Source: Flaccisagitta enflata (Eukaryota; Chaetognatha; Sagittoidea; Aphragmophora). Taken from it: a DNA stretch of 64,000 nucleotides. This document shows, in pieces, positions 26,428 to 38,107 of this stretch (position 1 is the first letter of the stretch; every line of letters starts with the position of its first letter). The stretch spans positions 40,548,001 through 40,612,000 of the forward strand of contig OZ231128.1 of the NCBI GenBank assembly GCA_965153355.1, in the 5' to 3' direction. The position numbers and the translations under genes were made by a program. The notes beneath the pieces were generated by a model. The model worked only from the letters and a program-made list of their open reading frames with translations. It was not told where the DNA came from and made no database searches.

Positions 26428-26803
26428 TGGGCAGCAGCCCTTAGCAGTCGATGACATGCCACATGATGGGGAATTTTCTCCTTCTCTTCTTCTCCTTCAC
26501 ATGCCCTCCTCAATCCCAGTCTTGAGGCCCAAATTCCAGCCTCGAGGCCCAACTCCCAGCCTCAAGGCCTAAAATCTATCCTGGAGGCCCAAATTCCAGC
26601 CTTGAGGCCAAAATATCAGCCTCGAGGCCCAATAAAAGCTTCCAGTTTAGAATTTGGGCCTCAAGACTGGGATTTGGGCCTCAGGACTGGAATTTGGGCC
26701 TAGAGACTGGGATCTGAGGGGGGGTAGGATGGAGGAGGAGAAGAGGAAGAGGGAGGAGAAGGAAAAAAATCCCCATATGCGTGAAAGCATAGGACAGCGA
26801 ACA
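26428..26803 (+). mobile_element. PM element 7, decayed
   Basis: TTTTGGGCAGCAGCCCTTAG, minisatellite 26510-26720 with a strand switch near 26640, GGAGGAGAAGAGGAAG, then CATATGCGTGAAAGCATAGG. The GC-rich ends are partly lost. Confidence 0.65.
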
Positions 26804-26870
26804 ATTGATGTCAACATTTAGTGATTCACCCCATTTTTTCAACTATAGCTGAATAATTATGATGCAACAG

Positions 26871-26911
26871 ATATTTTCATGAGACAAATTGTCTCTAGAA
26901 ATACTCTATGT
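26871..26911 (+). CDS. weak candidate RPTP exon 8
   Basis: After acceptor GATGCAACAG, 41 bases join in phase to exon 7 and encode DIFMRQIVSRNTLC before donor TGT|GTATGT. Receptor PTPs have an 'R.+.V.+....' strand at this point of D2, which this loosely fits. Very short, and no following exon was found, so treat as a guess. Confidence 0.25.
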
Positions 26912-26984
26912 GTATGTCTCTGACATAAGCTGACCTCAAACAAACCTTTAAATCAGCAATTTATATGAGAAAAGCAAAGGAAAA

Positions 26985-28070
26985 TAGTCGCAAAAGCGTC
27001 AGATGGTCAGTGGTACCCATTGCCCCTATGTGAGTGTATGTGGGTGTGTGGTGGTAAGAGGGGCAGCGGCCCCCGAAGGGGCCGATGACCTATGCTGTTT
27101 TTATTTGAGCTTCAAGGCTGGAATTACTATCTTAGAAATAAAAAGGTTTCCACCTGTAATATTAGTTCATTTGTTGACAAAAAAATAAACACAGATCAAT
27201 TGCGAATCCATGAATATTTAGTTTTAGCCCCCTTTTACTGAATCATAGCCGTCATTCATCAGGGAAGCAGTTTTTAGAGCATCTCTTAGTACTCGGGAGT
27301 GGTGGCGTCCCAGACCTCTCTAGTGATTTTCTTGATCCCTGCTTTTGCTACGTTTACACTTAAAGCACTAAAGAGATTTAAAAAATCATAAAAAAATTGG
27401 TGACATAAATGTAGCCTTTCAAATTTGCAAGCAGTCTATGCAAACCGCATCTGTCCAGCTCAATGTGTTCAGAATTAATTTTAAAAAAAGTGAAGTGTTA
27501 TCATTTGAAAACTGTGTAGAAATGGCAAAAGCAAAATTGAAACATATCACTCAAAGTTGAATAACTTCAGAGGGCATTGAGATAAAGAGATGCGGTTTGC
27601 GTAGATTGCTTGCAAATTTGAAAGGTTTTAATAATCTCACCAATTTTTTGATGATTTGTTGATTCTTGTCTGAGATATACATGTAAACGTGTGGAAACCT
27701 TTTTATTTCTAAGATAGTAGGGCCTTGAGCCTCGAAACCAGAATTTGGGCCTTGAGACCAGGATTTGGGCCTCAGGACCAGGAATTGGGCCTCGAGGCTG
27801 GGATTTGAACCTTGAGGCTGGGATTTGAGCCTCCAGGCTGGGATTTGAGCCTCCAGGCTGGGATTTGAGCCTCCAGGCTGGGATTTGAGCATCGAGGCTG
27901 GGATTCCAGACTAGGATTTGGGCCTCAGGACTAGGATTTGGGCCTCAGGACTAGGATTTGGGCCCCGAGGGGGGGGACAGAGGAGAAGAAGGAGAAGGAG
28001 GAGGAGGAGAAAATCTCCCATATGTGTGAGAGCATAGGTCATCGGCCCCTTCGGGGCCGCTGCCCAAAAG
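26985..28070 (+). mobile_element. PM element 8, split by a JT MITE
   Basis: ATAGTCGCAAAAGCGTCAGA, GCAGCGGCCCCCGAAGGGGC at ~27063, start of a minisatellite (GAGCTTCAAGGCTGGAATT), then a JT MITE, then the rest of the minisatellite (27720-27970) and the end block CCCCTTCGGGGCCGCTGCC. Confidence 0.8.
27127..27717. mobile_element. JT MITE copy b (591 bp)
   Basis: TIRs CTATCTTAGAAATAAAAAGG / CCTTTTTATTTCTAAGATAG, TA on both sides, inserted into the minisatellite of PM element 8. Internal inverted words AAACCGCATCTG and AGATGCGGTTTGCG. Confidence 0.85.
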
Positions 28071-28149
28071 GATTTTTAAGAAAATTGTGCTTACATTTCT
28101 TATCTCATTGCTGCTGTCAAAATTATAAGACATACAAATGCAAAGAAAT

Positions 28150-28212
28150 TTTGCATTTCTAAGAACATAGCCCCCTCCATAATCAAGTTTGGAAGGGGGC
28201 TATGTTCTTCAT
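28150..28212. repeat. small hairpin AGAACATAGCCCCC
   Basis: AAGAACATAGCCCCCTCCA is followed after ~12 bases by GGAAGGGGGCTATGTTCTT, a perfect-looking 17-base stem. Confidence 0.7.
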
Positions 28213-28407
28213 TTTTGAGTTTTTTCATTTTCCATGCAAAGTTACAATAAAGGCGGCTCTCGCCGACCGGAAAAAAGTCGTAAATGGAGTCTCTTTTTCA
28301 GTGCATGTTTTTTTTTTGATTTTCATGATGTCTGGTTGACTGCCTGCCTGTTTTTGTTATTCAATCTGTCTCTCTGTGTCTCTTTTTTGGTCTTCCTTTG
28401 TCTTTGA

Positions 28408-28690
<283 letters not shown>

Positions 28691-28799
28691 AGCTTCTCTT
28701 CTTTCCCTTTCTATTCTCTTTCTCTCTCTCTTCTTCTCTCTCTTCTCTTCTCTATTTATAGAGATTGTAGTTAGCGTCATAAAGCAGGGCCAATTTGGT

Positions 28800-29200
28800 A
28801 ACATCTGACTGTTCTCTGTATACGGGGCCGAAATAGGATCAATGAAAATATTGTTTGACAGTCGTTTAAAATATTAAAAGATTCGAAGAGATGCAGTTTC
28901 AAAATTAATGATTGTAGAGATTCTTTTCTGGTTGGCGCTTACTCTGAAAGAGAGTTTTCTTAGCTATGAATATCAAAATGCACACCCAGCCCAAATAAAG
29001 ACAAATTTCCTGTACCAGCCAAATCCAAAATGGAAAACTTTATTTCTGCCTTCTCACGTTAAAAGTTTCTCCACCACGTAATCCAACTTTTCCACCAGGA
29101 TGGGTAATGTTTCACAGTTCTTCCCTTGTCATTCCTTATATGAGTATGGGTAATGTTTTCCAGTTCTTCCCTTGACTTTCCCTTTATTGGAAAAAAGTAT
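28800..29200 (-). repeat. R4 repeat
   Basis: Reverse copy: GGGGCCGAAATAGGATCAAT, AAGATTCG..., TAGCTATGAATATCAAAATG, CCAAAATGGAAAACTTTATT, CACCACGTAATCCAACTTTT. Confidence 0.6.
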
Positions 29201-29480
29201 ATGGAAAAAAGTTTATTTGAAACGTAGGGGAGAAATAAAGTTTTCCATTTTGGATTTGGGACAATTTTCAGAAGTTGTGCCGTTTTTGGGGCTGGGATGA
29301 TACATTTTTTGATATTCATAGCTAAGAAAGAGCTTATTTTTCTCTTTCAAATGGCGCCAACCAGAAGTCTCTACGATCATTAATTTTGGCGCTATGAATT
29401 TTTGAATCTTTAATATTTTTTCAGTATTTTGCAAAAAAATCGATATTTTTCATTGGTGCCATTTTTCAGCCCTGTAATAA
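29200..29480 (+). repeat. R4 repeat
   Basis: ACGTAGGGGAGAAATAAAG, GGGCTGGGATGATACATTTT, GAGCTTATTTTTCTCTTTC, GGCGCCAACCAGAAGTCTC, ATCGATATTTTTCATTGG. Confidence 0.65.
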
Positions 29481-29549
29481 AAAGTGAAGAGCTGCACAGT
29501 TACACACTGGCCTCTACTTTTGCGGACGTTTAGCTTTTGCATTATTGGA

Positions 29550-29880
29550 AAAAGCTGGGAAATCTCGACTTTTAAACGAGGGGGAGAAATAAATCCATTT
29601 TTGGTTTGGGGGAATTTTTTAAAGTTAGGTAGTTTTGGGCCTGGGATGATACATTTTTTGATATTCATAGCTAAGAAAGAGCTTATTCTCTTCAAATATG
29701 CCAACCAGAAGTCTCTAGGACTAGTTTTGCGCCATGAATTTTTCTAACTTTTCTTATTTTTTTGCTTTTTGCGAAAATCAAGATTTTTCATTGATTCTCC
29801 TTTTTGGCCCTATGTAACATAAGGGAAGAGTCAAGATGTTACACAAATTGACCCAAAGTTTTATGACGCTAGCTTTTGCA
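29550..29880 (+). repeat. R4 repeat
   Basis: AATCTCGACTTTTAAACGAG, GGCCTGGGATGATACATTTT, CCAACCAGAAGTCTCTAGG, TCAAGATTTTTCATTGATTC. Confidence 0.6.
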
Positions 29881-29895
29881 TTTATTCTAAGACAG

Positions 29896-30027
29896 CGAAA
29901 AGAGAGAGAGAGAGAGAGAAAGAAATAGAAAGGGGAAAGAGAAAGAGAAAGACAGAAAGAGGTACACACTCCCTTCTTCCAAGACAGCTTATACACACAA
30001 ACCATACAGGCAAAAAGAGACACACAA

Positions 30028-30068
<41 letters not shown>

Positions 30069-30070
30069 AC

Positions 30071-30137
<67 letters not shown>

Positions 30138-30159
30138 GAAAAAGAAAGAGAGAGATAGA

Positions 30160-30208
<49 letters not shown>
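29896..30208. repeat. (AG)n-(GACA)n-(AC)n compound microsatellite
   Basis: AG blocks at 29898-29925 and 30029-30105, GACA 30104-30135, AC 30161-30208. Mirror image of the array at the left end of the same element. Confidence 0.95.
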
Positions 30209-30212
<4 letters not shown>

Positions 30213-30369
30213 TTTCTTACCCAAGAGAGAGATGGATATTGGGGATTAATGACAAAACAAGCAGAAAAGTCAACCAGACATCATGAGATGCACAGAAAAA
30301 GAACATGCACTGAAAAAAAGATCCTCTCATTTACGACTTTTTTCCGGTCGGCGAGAGCCGCCTTTATTG

Positions 30370-30849
30370 GTAGATTTTTTTGTCAAATCTTTTTCATTTC
30401 ATCTTTGTTATCAAAACTTTAAAGATAAATTCCATTTATTTAAGAGTAATTTCACCTTTTCTTTCTGATCAGAAAGAATTTTCAATGTACATTTATGAAT
30501 TTCATTGTCAAAAATATTTTTTCATAAACATATTTGATGATTATATTGAGAATGCCATTATCTTCAAAGGCAAGAATTTGTTTTTTTCAATTGCTAATTT
30601 TGCCTGTCTTGAATTAGAATTATTTTGTTCTTTGATTTTTTGTTGCACTAATGAAAAGACATATTGCACTCAAATAAAGAGATGAAAAAGATATTGAAAA
30701 AAGAAAAGAAAAAAAGAAGGAATGAATAAAAAAAAAAGAAAAAAAGAGAAAGAAAAGAAAAGAAAGAAAAAAAAAGAAAAGGGAGGAACTAAAAAAGTAG
30801 GAGGAAGGCAGAGAAAAAACGAGCAACAAATTCTCAATAGCAAGAATCA
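30370..30849. other. unassigned A/T-rich sequence
   Basis: Ends in a purine-rich AAAAAGAAAAG stretch (30690-30800). No coding signal. Confidence 0.4.
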
Positions 30850-30953
30850 AATTTCTCTTACCATTTTAAAGCTACCACGACTTCTCGGTAGCGTGAAAAT
30901 CTCTGACTCAGTAGCGTGAATTCTAAGAATTCTCGCCAGCATTAAACTCCCGT
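30850..30953. repeat. TAGCGT/CTCGCCAGC module, copy 2
   Basis: ACTTCTCGGTAGCGTGAAAA, CTCAGTAGCGTGAATTC, AATTCTCGCCAGCATTAAAC. Same order as at 10.35 kb. Confidence 0.6.
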
Positions 30954-30965
30954 GTGTTTCTGTCT

Positions 30966-31049
<84 letters not shown>

Positions 31050-31090
31050 CTCTAAGTGTGAATGTGTGTGTGTGAATGTGTGTGTGTGTG
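30966..31090. repeat. (CT)n then (TG)n microsatellite
   Basis: CT 30970-31045 with a TTTTCTT interruption, then GTGTGTGTGAATG to 31090. Confidence 0.9.
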
Positions 31091-31215
31091 GGGGAATTGA
31101 CGGCATACATAACCCTTCCCGTGCTCAAGACCCATGTACCCGATCGTTTTTGATTATTTTATTAATATTGCTACCTAGAACTAAAGAGATTTGGGATTTT
31201 TGATCCATTTTAGGG

Positions 31216-33448
31216 ACCGCGAGTTCCATTTATTTATCACCACTCCAAGGTGGATGTGGTGAAAATGTTGAAATTTGGTCACTTTGGGCTAGAAATCGGG
31301 CCACTTTGGTTTGAAAATTTGACCTAAAATCTGTGAGATTATGAAACTAGAGCTCAAGAGCTAACCAGTGGTGCAATCCGCATGTAGCAGTCATTTTTTG
31401 TTAAGATTTGAGAGCTTTTCAAAGATGGAAGGGTATGAGGAATATATTACCAATTGAATTTGCTGGTCAATGACATTTTTTACAAATTTTTGATATATCT
31501 CCGCTTTGGATGGACAAATTTGGATGAAATTGGTGACCAAATTGAACACTTTTTGATGCTCTAGCTGAATCTGGTAAAATTTTTGATCGTTATGACCCTC
31601 AAAATTTTTGGGAGACCTCTAGAAGCAGGTGCAGTAAGTGAATTTTTTCGCCATTTTGGCTACTTTTCGCGTAAATAATTTGGGCACTTCCGAGATAGAA
31701 AATGACAAAAATCAGTGGGCAAATTAAATTTACTGTTCAAGATCTAACCAATGGTGCAATCGGCATGTCAATAGGTTGAAGCATATAGATTTGGCAAAGC
31801 TTCAAAGATCAGTGGGTATGATAAAATGACATTTTTTGGTAATTTTGGTCATTTTGGGCTCAAAATCGGACCACTTCCCTTTATAAATTTGACCCAAAAT
31901 CTGTGAGATTATGAAACTAGAGCTCAAGAGCTAACCAGTGGTGCAATCCGCATGTTGCTATCGTTTTTTGTTAAGATTTGAGAGTTTTTCAAAGATGGAA
32001 GGGTATGAGGGTTTTATTACCAGATGAATTTGGTGGTCAATTTGACATTTTTTACAATTTTTGATATATCTCTGCTTTGGATGGACAAATTTGGATGAAA
32101 TTAGTAACCAAATTGAAGTTTTTGATGCTCTAACTGAATCTGGTAAGATTTTTGATCGATATGACCCTCAAAATTTTTGGGAGACTCTAGAAGCAGGTGC
32201 TAATAGTCGCAAAAGCGTTACATGGTCAGCGGTACCCAATGCCCCTTGGTTGGTTTATGTTGGTATAAGATGATAAGTGGGGCAGCGGCCCCCGGGGGGC
32301 CAATGACCTATGATTCTATGCTGGATAATTGCAGGGTCTTTAAGACCTGATTTTGGGTCCAAGTAGCCTGAGTTGAGGTCTGAGTTGCCTGATTTGTGGT
32401 CTAAGCTGCCTGATCTGAGAGGTTTGAGAAGCTGGTGTTGGGGCTTAGAGGCCTGAATTTGGGTCTAATTTAGAGCTCAAGGCTTGATTATGGGCTGGGA
32501 AGGTCTGATTTGAGGTCTGGAAGGCCTGGTCAGGGGTCCAAAAGGCCTGATTTAGGCTCAGCTTAGGCCTGATTTGGGGTCTGAAAGGCCTGATTGAGAT
32601 TCTGAGAGGCTTGAATTGAGGTCTAGAAAGCCTTATTCGGGATCTGATAGGCCTGATTTGGGGTCAGAAAGGCTTAATTTAAGGCCCAGGAGGCCATGTT
32701 CTAGGCATGGGGGGACAGACGGATGGACGGACGGACGGAAACTGGAAAATTTGCCCTGTGTGGAATCATAAGTCATTGGCCCCTCCGGGGCCGCTGCCCA
32801 AAAAGTGAATTTTTTTGCCCTTAACCAGAAAAGGTCATTTTATCATACCCACTGATCTTTGAAGCTTTGCCAAATCTATATGCTTTAACCTAATGACATG
32901 CCGATTGCACCATTGGTTATATCTTGAACAGTAGTTTAATTTGCCCACTGATTTTTTATCATTTTCTATCTCGGAAGTGCCCAAATTTATTGACCAAAGT
33001 TGCCAAAAGGGCGAAAAAATTCACTTTTTACCACCTGCTTCTAGAGTCTCCCAAAAATTTTGAGGGTCATATCGATCAAAAATCTTACCAGATTCAGTTA
33101 GAGCATCAAAAACTCTTCAATTTGGTCACCAATTTCATCCAAATTTGTCCATCCAAAGCGGAGATATATCAAAAATTGTAAAAAATGTCAAAATTGACCG
33201 CCAAATTCATCTAGTTAAAAAACCCTCATACCCTTCCATCTTTGAAAAACTCTCAAATCTTAAGAAAAAACGATAGCAACATGCGGATTGCACCACTGGT
33301 TAGCTCTTGAGCTCTAGTTTCATAATCTCACAGATTTTGGGTCAAATTTCAAAACCAAAGTGGCCCGATTTTGAGCCCAAAGTGACCAAATTTCAACATT
33401 TTCACCACAACCACCTTGGAGTGGTGATTAATAAATGGAACTCGCGGT
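31216..33448. mobile_element. foldback element with ~635-bp inverted arms
   Basis: Left arm from ACCGCGAGTTCCATTTATTT to ~31850, right arm from ~32815 to 33448 ending GGAACTCGCGGT. The arms match over nearly their whole length (for example GGAGTGGTGATTAATAAATG against its left counterpart). The left arm is partly duplicated in tandem (31860-32195 repeats ~31265-31625). A PM element sits near the centre. No ORF. Confidence 0.85.
32202..32804 (+). mobile_element. PM element 9, inserted in the foldback element
   Basis: AATAGTCGCAAAAGCGTTAC, GGCAGCGGCCCCCGGGGGGC, minisatellite 32330-32700 of a different unit (AGGCCTGATTTGGGGTCTGA), (GGAC)4, end CCCCTCCGGGGCCGCTGCCC. The uninterrupted right arm gives the empty site GGTGGTAAAAAGTGAA. 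Confidence 0.85.
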
Positions 33449-33600
33449 ATCCAAAATTGGTCAAAAAGTTTGCCACTGTTTTGTTTTACGTTATAAAAAC
33501 ATAAAAATAGTAAATTCCGTCCAGGTACAGGTAGCCCGCACCTGTGCAGGGGTAAACATACTATCTAATGCTCAAAAAGCTCAAAAACGCCGAAAAAGTA

Positions 33601-34268
33601 AATAGTCGCAAAAGCGTTAGATGGTCAGCGGTACCCGTTGCCCCTATGTGAGTGTATGTGTGGGAGAGGTGGTTAGAGGGGCAGCGGCCCCGAAGGGGCC
33701 GATGACCTATGCTGTTTTTATTTGAGCCTCAAGGCTGGGATTAGGGCCTGGAGGCTGGAATTTAGGCCTCCGGACTGGGATTTGAGCCTCGAGGCTGAGA
33801 TTTGAGCTTCAAAGCTGGGATTTGAGCTTCAAGGCTGGGATTTGAGCCTCGAGGCTAGGTTTTGGGCCTCGAGGCTGGGATTTGAGCCTCGAGACTAGAA
33901 TTAGAGCCTGCAGACTGGGATTTGAGCCCGAGGCTGGGAATTGAGCCCAGGCTGGGAATTGAGCTTCAAGGCTGGGATTTGAGCCTCGAGGCTGGGATTT
34001 GAGCCTCGAGGCTGGGTTTTGAGCCTCGAGGCTGGGTTTCGACCGAGGCTGGGATTTGAGCCTCGAGGCTAGAATTTGGGCTGGGGGACGGACGGAGAAG
34101 GAGGTGAAGAAGAGGGAGAAGGAGGAGAAGGAGAAAGTTTCCCATATGTGAAAGAGCAGGGTCAGCATCTGCCCCTTCGGGGCCGCTGCCCAAAAGGGGA
34201 CCGACCGACCGACCGACCGACCGACCGACCGACATAGCGGGGTGTAGAGTCGCGTAGCACGCGACTAA
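33601..34268 (+). mobile_element. PM element 10, full length with HP hairpin
   Basis: AATAGTCGCAAAAGCGTTAG, GCAGCGGCCCCGAAGGGGCC at ~33680, minisatellite 33720-34085 (GAGGCTGGGATTTGAGCCTC, ~18 copies), GGAGAAGGAGG, CCCCTTCGGGGCCGCTGCCC, (GACC)9, GGGGTGTAGAG, hairpin AGTCGCGTAGCACGCGACT. The best reference copy. Confidence 0.9.
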
Positions 34269-34379
34269 AAATGTCGCTTGTAGGCAGCTTAAAAATTTGT
34301 CGAACCCTGATGATCTGTATATATAATCGCTCATGGTTTGAATTAACAAACAAGAATATTACAGTGACTGAGAACTAAA

Positions 34380-34437
34380 GCTTGGAGGAAAGTGGCCAAT
34401 TTTTTTCCTCACTGCGATAGTCGCCATTACTGGTAAA
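34380..34437 (-). mobile_element. isolated TG element end
   Basis: TTTTTTTCCTCACTGCGATA, GTCGCCATTACTGGTAAA in reverse orientation. The rest of the element is truncated or unrecognisable. Confidence 0.55.
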
Positions 34438-34589
34438 GGTCACCAAAAGCATTCTTGTCATATCTACAAGACTAGCTGTTGCCATTAAATCTTGAGTCAC
34501 CAAAGCACGCGATGTAGATATCATGACCATGTTTCCATTTCGTACTCGTGATTGTTGTCGAGAAATCACAGCGTTGTTTAACGTTAGAT

Positions 34590-34612
34590 AAGGCCGGATA
34601 CATGGCACCCTA
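34590..34612. repeat. HP repeat fragment
   Basis: Only AAGGCCGGATACATGGC remains. Confidence 0.5.
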
Positions 34613-34795
34613 AACGTTGGAGAAAACTGGGTTGTGTGACATACAATGGAGCATTCTGGGTTATTCTGCGCTCTGTAGCTAGTAGCAGTCCGCCCCATGC
34701 AGCAGCAAACCACAACAGGCTGCGATGCGATTACGCTCTGGCTTAGAAGCATAGATAGCGATAGTGCAGTGGCTGTTGTCCACAGTCAATTTAAC

Positions 34796-34796
<1 letters not shown>

Positions 34797-34882
<86 letters not shown>
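34797..34882. repeat. (TC)n microsatellite
   Basis: About 43 uninterrupted TC units. Confidence 0.95.
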
Positions 34883-34886
<4 letters not shown>

Positions 34887-34979
34887 GTCATTAGATCTCC
34901 AATTTTTCAGCATGAGGCATAAAGACTGACCTGTTAAAACCGTTAAAATGTTCTGGAAAAAATTGGCCACCAGGTGTTT

Positions 34980-35205
34980 CAAATGACTTGAGTTTCTTGA
35001 ATGACTTAAATGGCTTAGATTACTTAAATGACTTGGAATGACTTTAATTGTCCTAAATTGAACTCATATGACTTAAATGATCTACAATGACATTAAATGA
35101 CTTATGATGACCTAAGTTGACATGAAATGATTAAAAAAGTTTAGTGTAACAGACGGACTGAGATACCCACGGACCGACAAAGCATCCTGTCCAGTAGTGA
35201 AGTCA
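34980..35205. repeat. decamer array plus HP core
   Basis: AAATGACTTG-type decamers (~15 copies), then AACAGACGGACTGAG, GGACCGACAAAGCATCC. The terminal hairpin is decayed. Confidence 0.6.
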
Positions 35206-35349
35206 CCATTTTGACTCACATGCAATTAACTTGCCATTCAATGTGTTGGTTGGTCCCTCGGGCCCTCGGTCCGTCGATCACACATCAACTGTTTGGTATG
35301 CATGAATGAAATTTCTTTCTTTTTTATGTCTTTTTAAGCAGGCTATTAA

Positions 35350-35460
35350 TTAGGATTAGGGGTGGGGTTAGGGTTAGGGTTAGGGATGGGGTTGGGGAAA
35401 GTTTTAAGATTGGGGTTGGAGATAGGGCTAGCGTCAGGGATTGGGGAGGGGTAGGTTCCG
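35350..35460. repeat. degenerate telomere-like GGGTTA run
   Basis: GGGTTAGGGTTAGGGTTAGG flanked by degenerate GGGGTTGGGG and GGATTGGGG units. Short, interstitial. Confidence 0.7.
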
Positions 35461-35507
35461 TGCCGAATCTGCTCAAATTAAGGCTTCGCCTTCGCGGGGA
35501 ATACGGT

Positions 35508-35634
35508 AAACAAGGCCGTAAACGCGCCCCCCAGTGGCAGGAAGGGTTGACAGGAGCATGAAACATAAATGTGACGTGACGTGATCGACAGACCGACCGA
35601 CATGGCAAGTTCTAGAGTCGCGTGTCCGCGACGA
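35508..35634. repeat. HP repeat, short
   Basis: AACAAGGCCGTAAACGCGCC, GACAGACCGACCGACATGGC, TAGAGTCGCGTGTCCGCGAC. Confidence 0.75.
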
Positions 35635-36004
35635 ATAACAAAAGCACAGAAGAGACTCTAGACGAGCACGAATGCAATGACACAATTTTCTCATTTTAAA
35701 AGCAATGCATAGATCCCTCAGCTCAGCTTTGTATTCTTTCCCTCCATCCATTCTTGTTTTTCCATTCCCATTCTTTTTCCCCCTTAAAAATGACATAACC
35801 TGTCATTTTTGACAAGTTTGACATTTTCTCTCTCTCTCTTTTTTTTCTTTTTTTTTTTTCTTTTTGTCAACTATCCACAGGCCGTGTTTACATTTTTGAT
35901 CTTGATAAAGCCGTTGAAATTTCTCTTTTGGGGGGCCTTTAGATCTCATAACAGTGATTTTGACGTATTCTAGCAGGCCTTTTGGGGGGCCTTTAGATCT
36001 CATA

Positions 36005-36595
36005 CTATCTAGGAAATAGAAATCTTCCCACCTAAGCAGTCATGTCATTTAATGACACAATCACGTATATCAGCTGATTGCAAATCAATGAATAATGGAT
36101 GTAAGCTCCCTCTGACATAATTACCACCACCATTAGCCAGTTCAGCAATTTGTAAGAGTTTCTGGAGGTACTTTTGAGTGACAGCTTCCAGCATTTTTGC
36201 GTGATGAATTTTCTTCCCCTTTTTTCATCTTTGAGTGATCATAACTTTTAAATGGCTGGGCTGATTTTGTTGCGCAAAAATACAAAAAGATGCCCCTTGA
36301 AAAACTCTTCAGTTTGGTCACCAATTTTTTGTCAATTCATCAAAAAACAAATGAGTTATCAATTTTTTGATGATTAAGTCTTACTGTAAAAAAAATCAAA
36401 TCGAGGAACCTTCAAAACGAATGATTTCATTCAAAGTAAGATAACTTTTGAACCCATTGGGATAGCAAGATGCGGTTTGCGTAGATGGCTTGCAAATTTG
36501 AAGAGCTTCATTTTTGTCACCAATTTTTTCTCAATCAGATGATTTTTACAAGAGTTATTGACTGAAACGTGCGGGAAGATTTCTATTTCCTAGAT
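36005..36595. mobile_element. JT MITE copy c (591 bp)
   Basis: CTATCTAGGAAATAGAAATC and the inverted GATTTCTATTTCCTAGATA; left flank TA. Internal GATGCGGTTTGCGTAGATGG. Slightly divergent ends. Confidence 0.75.
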
Positions 36596-37106
36596 AACAG
36601 TGATTTTGACGTATTCTAGCCAGCGCTATTTTGTGAGTTTACCGCAATCAAAACCAGAGCGATTTAGCTGTTGATGAAACTTTTTTTTTAGATTTAGGTA
36701 CTTAGGCTCGTAGAAAACTCAGGGTGCACTTGTGGCTGCAAAGTATGTTTGCTCATCATGAAACATCAATCGAAATCATTCAACCCGATTAACTGTGATG
36801 ACAATTATTCGTTACTGCATACGAACGGCTGCAACGTAAAAAAATCCTGGCTGTGAAAAATTACTGCTCACATGTATAGAAGTAGCGCTGTGATTTGTAT
36901 CGCGTTTTACCCAATATATTGTATTGATTGATCAAACTGTATTGTTAACAAAGAGATCGCCCGGACCTAATTCTATGTCATGTCTTTACTCCTTCCTTGC
37001 AGAAAAAAAGGTGAAGCACTATGTTTGAAGAAAAGCTAAAAGAATGCTCGTCTTTTATCGTTCTTTTGGATGAAGCGCTCAGAGACAGGCACACTGACAT
37101 ACAAAA
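36596..37106. other. unassigned
   Basis: A good isolated acceptor (CTCCTTCCTTGCAG at ~36990-37003) is followed by a short open stretch with a stop in every frame within ~40 bases. It could be a terminal exon of an upstream gene, but I cannot link it to anything. Confidence 0.3.
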
Positions 37107-37527
37107 CAGGGTGGGGGTATTGAAGTTTTAGGTCTGACAAACCTATGTAATTCTACAAACTACCCCCACACAATGCGAAATCACTATTGATTACCTTCCA
37201 GATTCTAAGCAAAGACACTGAGTAAAGACCCTGAGAATTTTGCCTCTTCTGACCTCTCGATTGAGAGAAACTATTATATAACCACTTCACCACAATCGGT
37301 TGATGACACACTTTCATTCATGCAACATAACACCGTCAATATAAGGCCAGGAGTAGTATCGCCCTCAAAGCTTCCAGATTCTTTCAGATTCTTCTGGTTT
37401 CTGTTAGATTCTTCACACCCTATTTCTGAAGCTTCCACTCTTAGTTGCCATTCTACAAGCACTTTTTTCGTTGAGGATCTTCCGCGCGCACAGCATAAGT
37501 AGAATATTAACAAAGTCACTGTAAATG

Positions 37528-37715
<188 letters not shown>

Positions 37716-37975
37716 AAAGGAGCCCGAAAGAGATGGAGCCTGTCAGAGAGACAATTAGACAGACAGATGGAGACAGGGAGATCGACGGACTGATATATCA
37801 ATGACTTTATCAATGTGTAGAGTCGCAATTTAGCTTCTGATCTAATGTCCTCGTTACAATCTGTTCTTACTTGTAAAAGTCAGTTAAGGATGGTGAATAC
37901 GAATTATGCGAAAGTTGAGGTAATACAATGTTCCTGCTTCGTAGTTGTTATTACTTACATTACAGAAGGGATAGA

Positions 37976-38107
<132 letters not shown>

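Noticed and set aside
26871-26911. Treating the 41-base stretch as a firm phosphatase exon
   Set aside because: Splice signals and phase fit but the peptide is too short to recognise and no further exon follows; kept only as a low-confidence feature.
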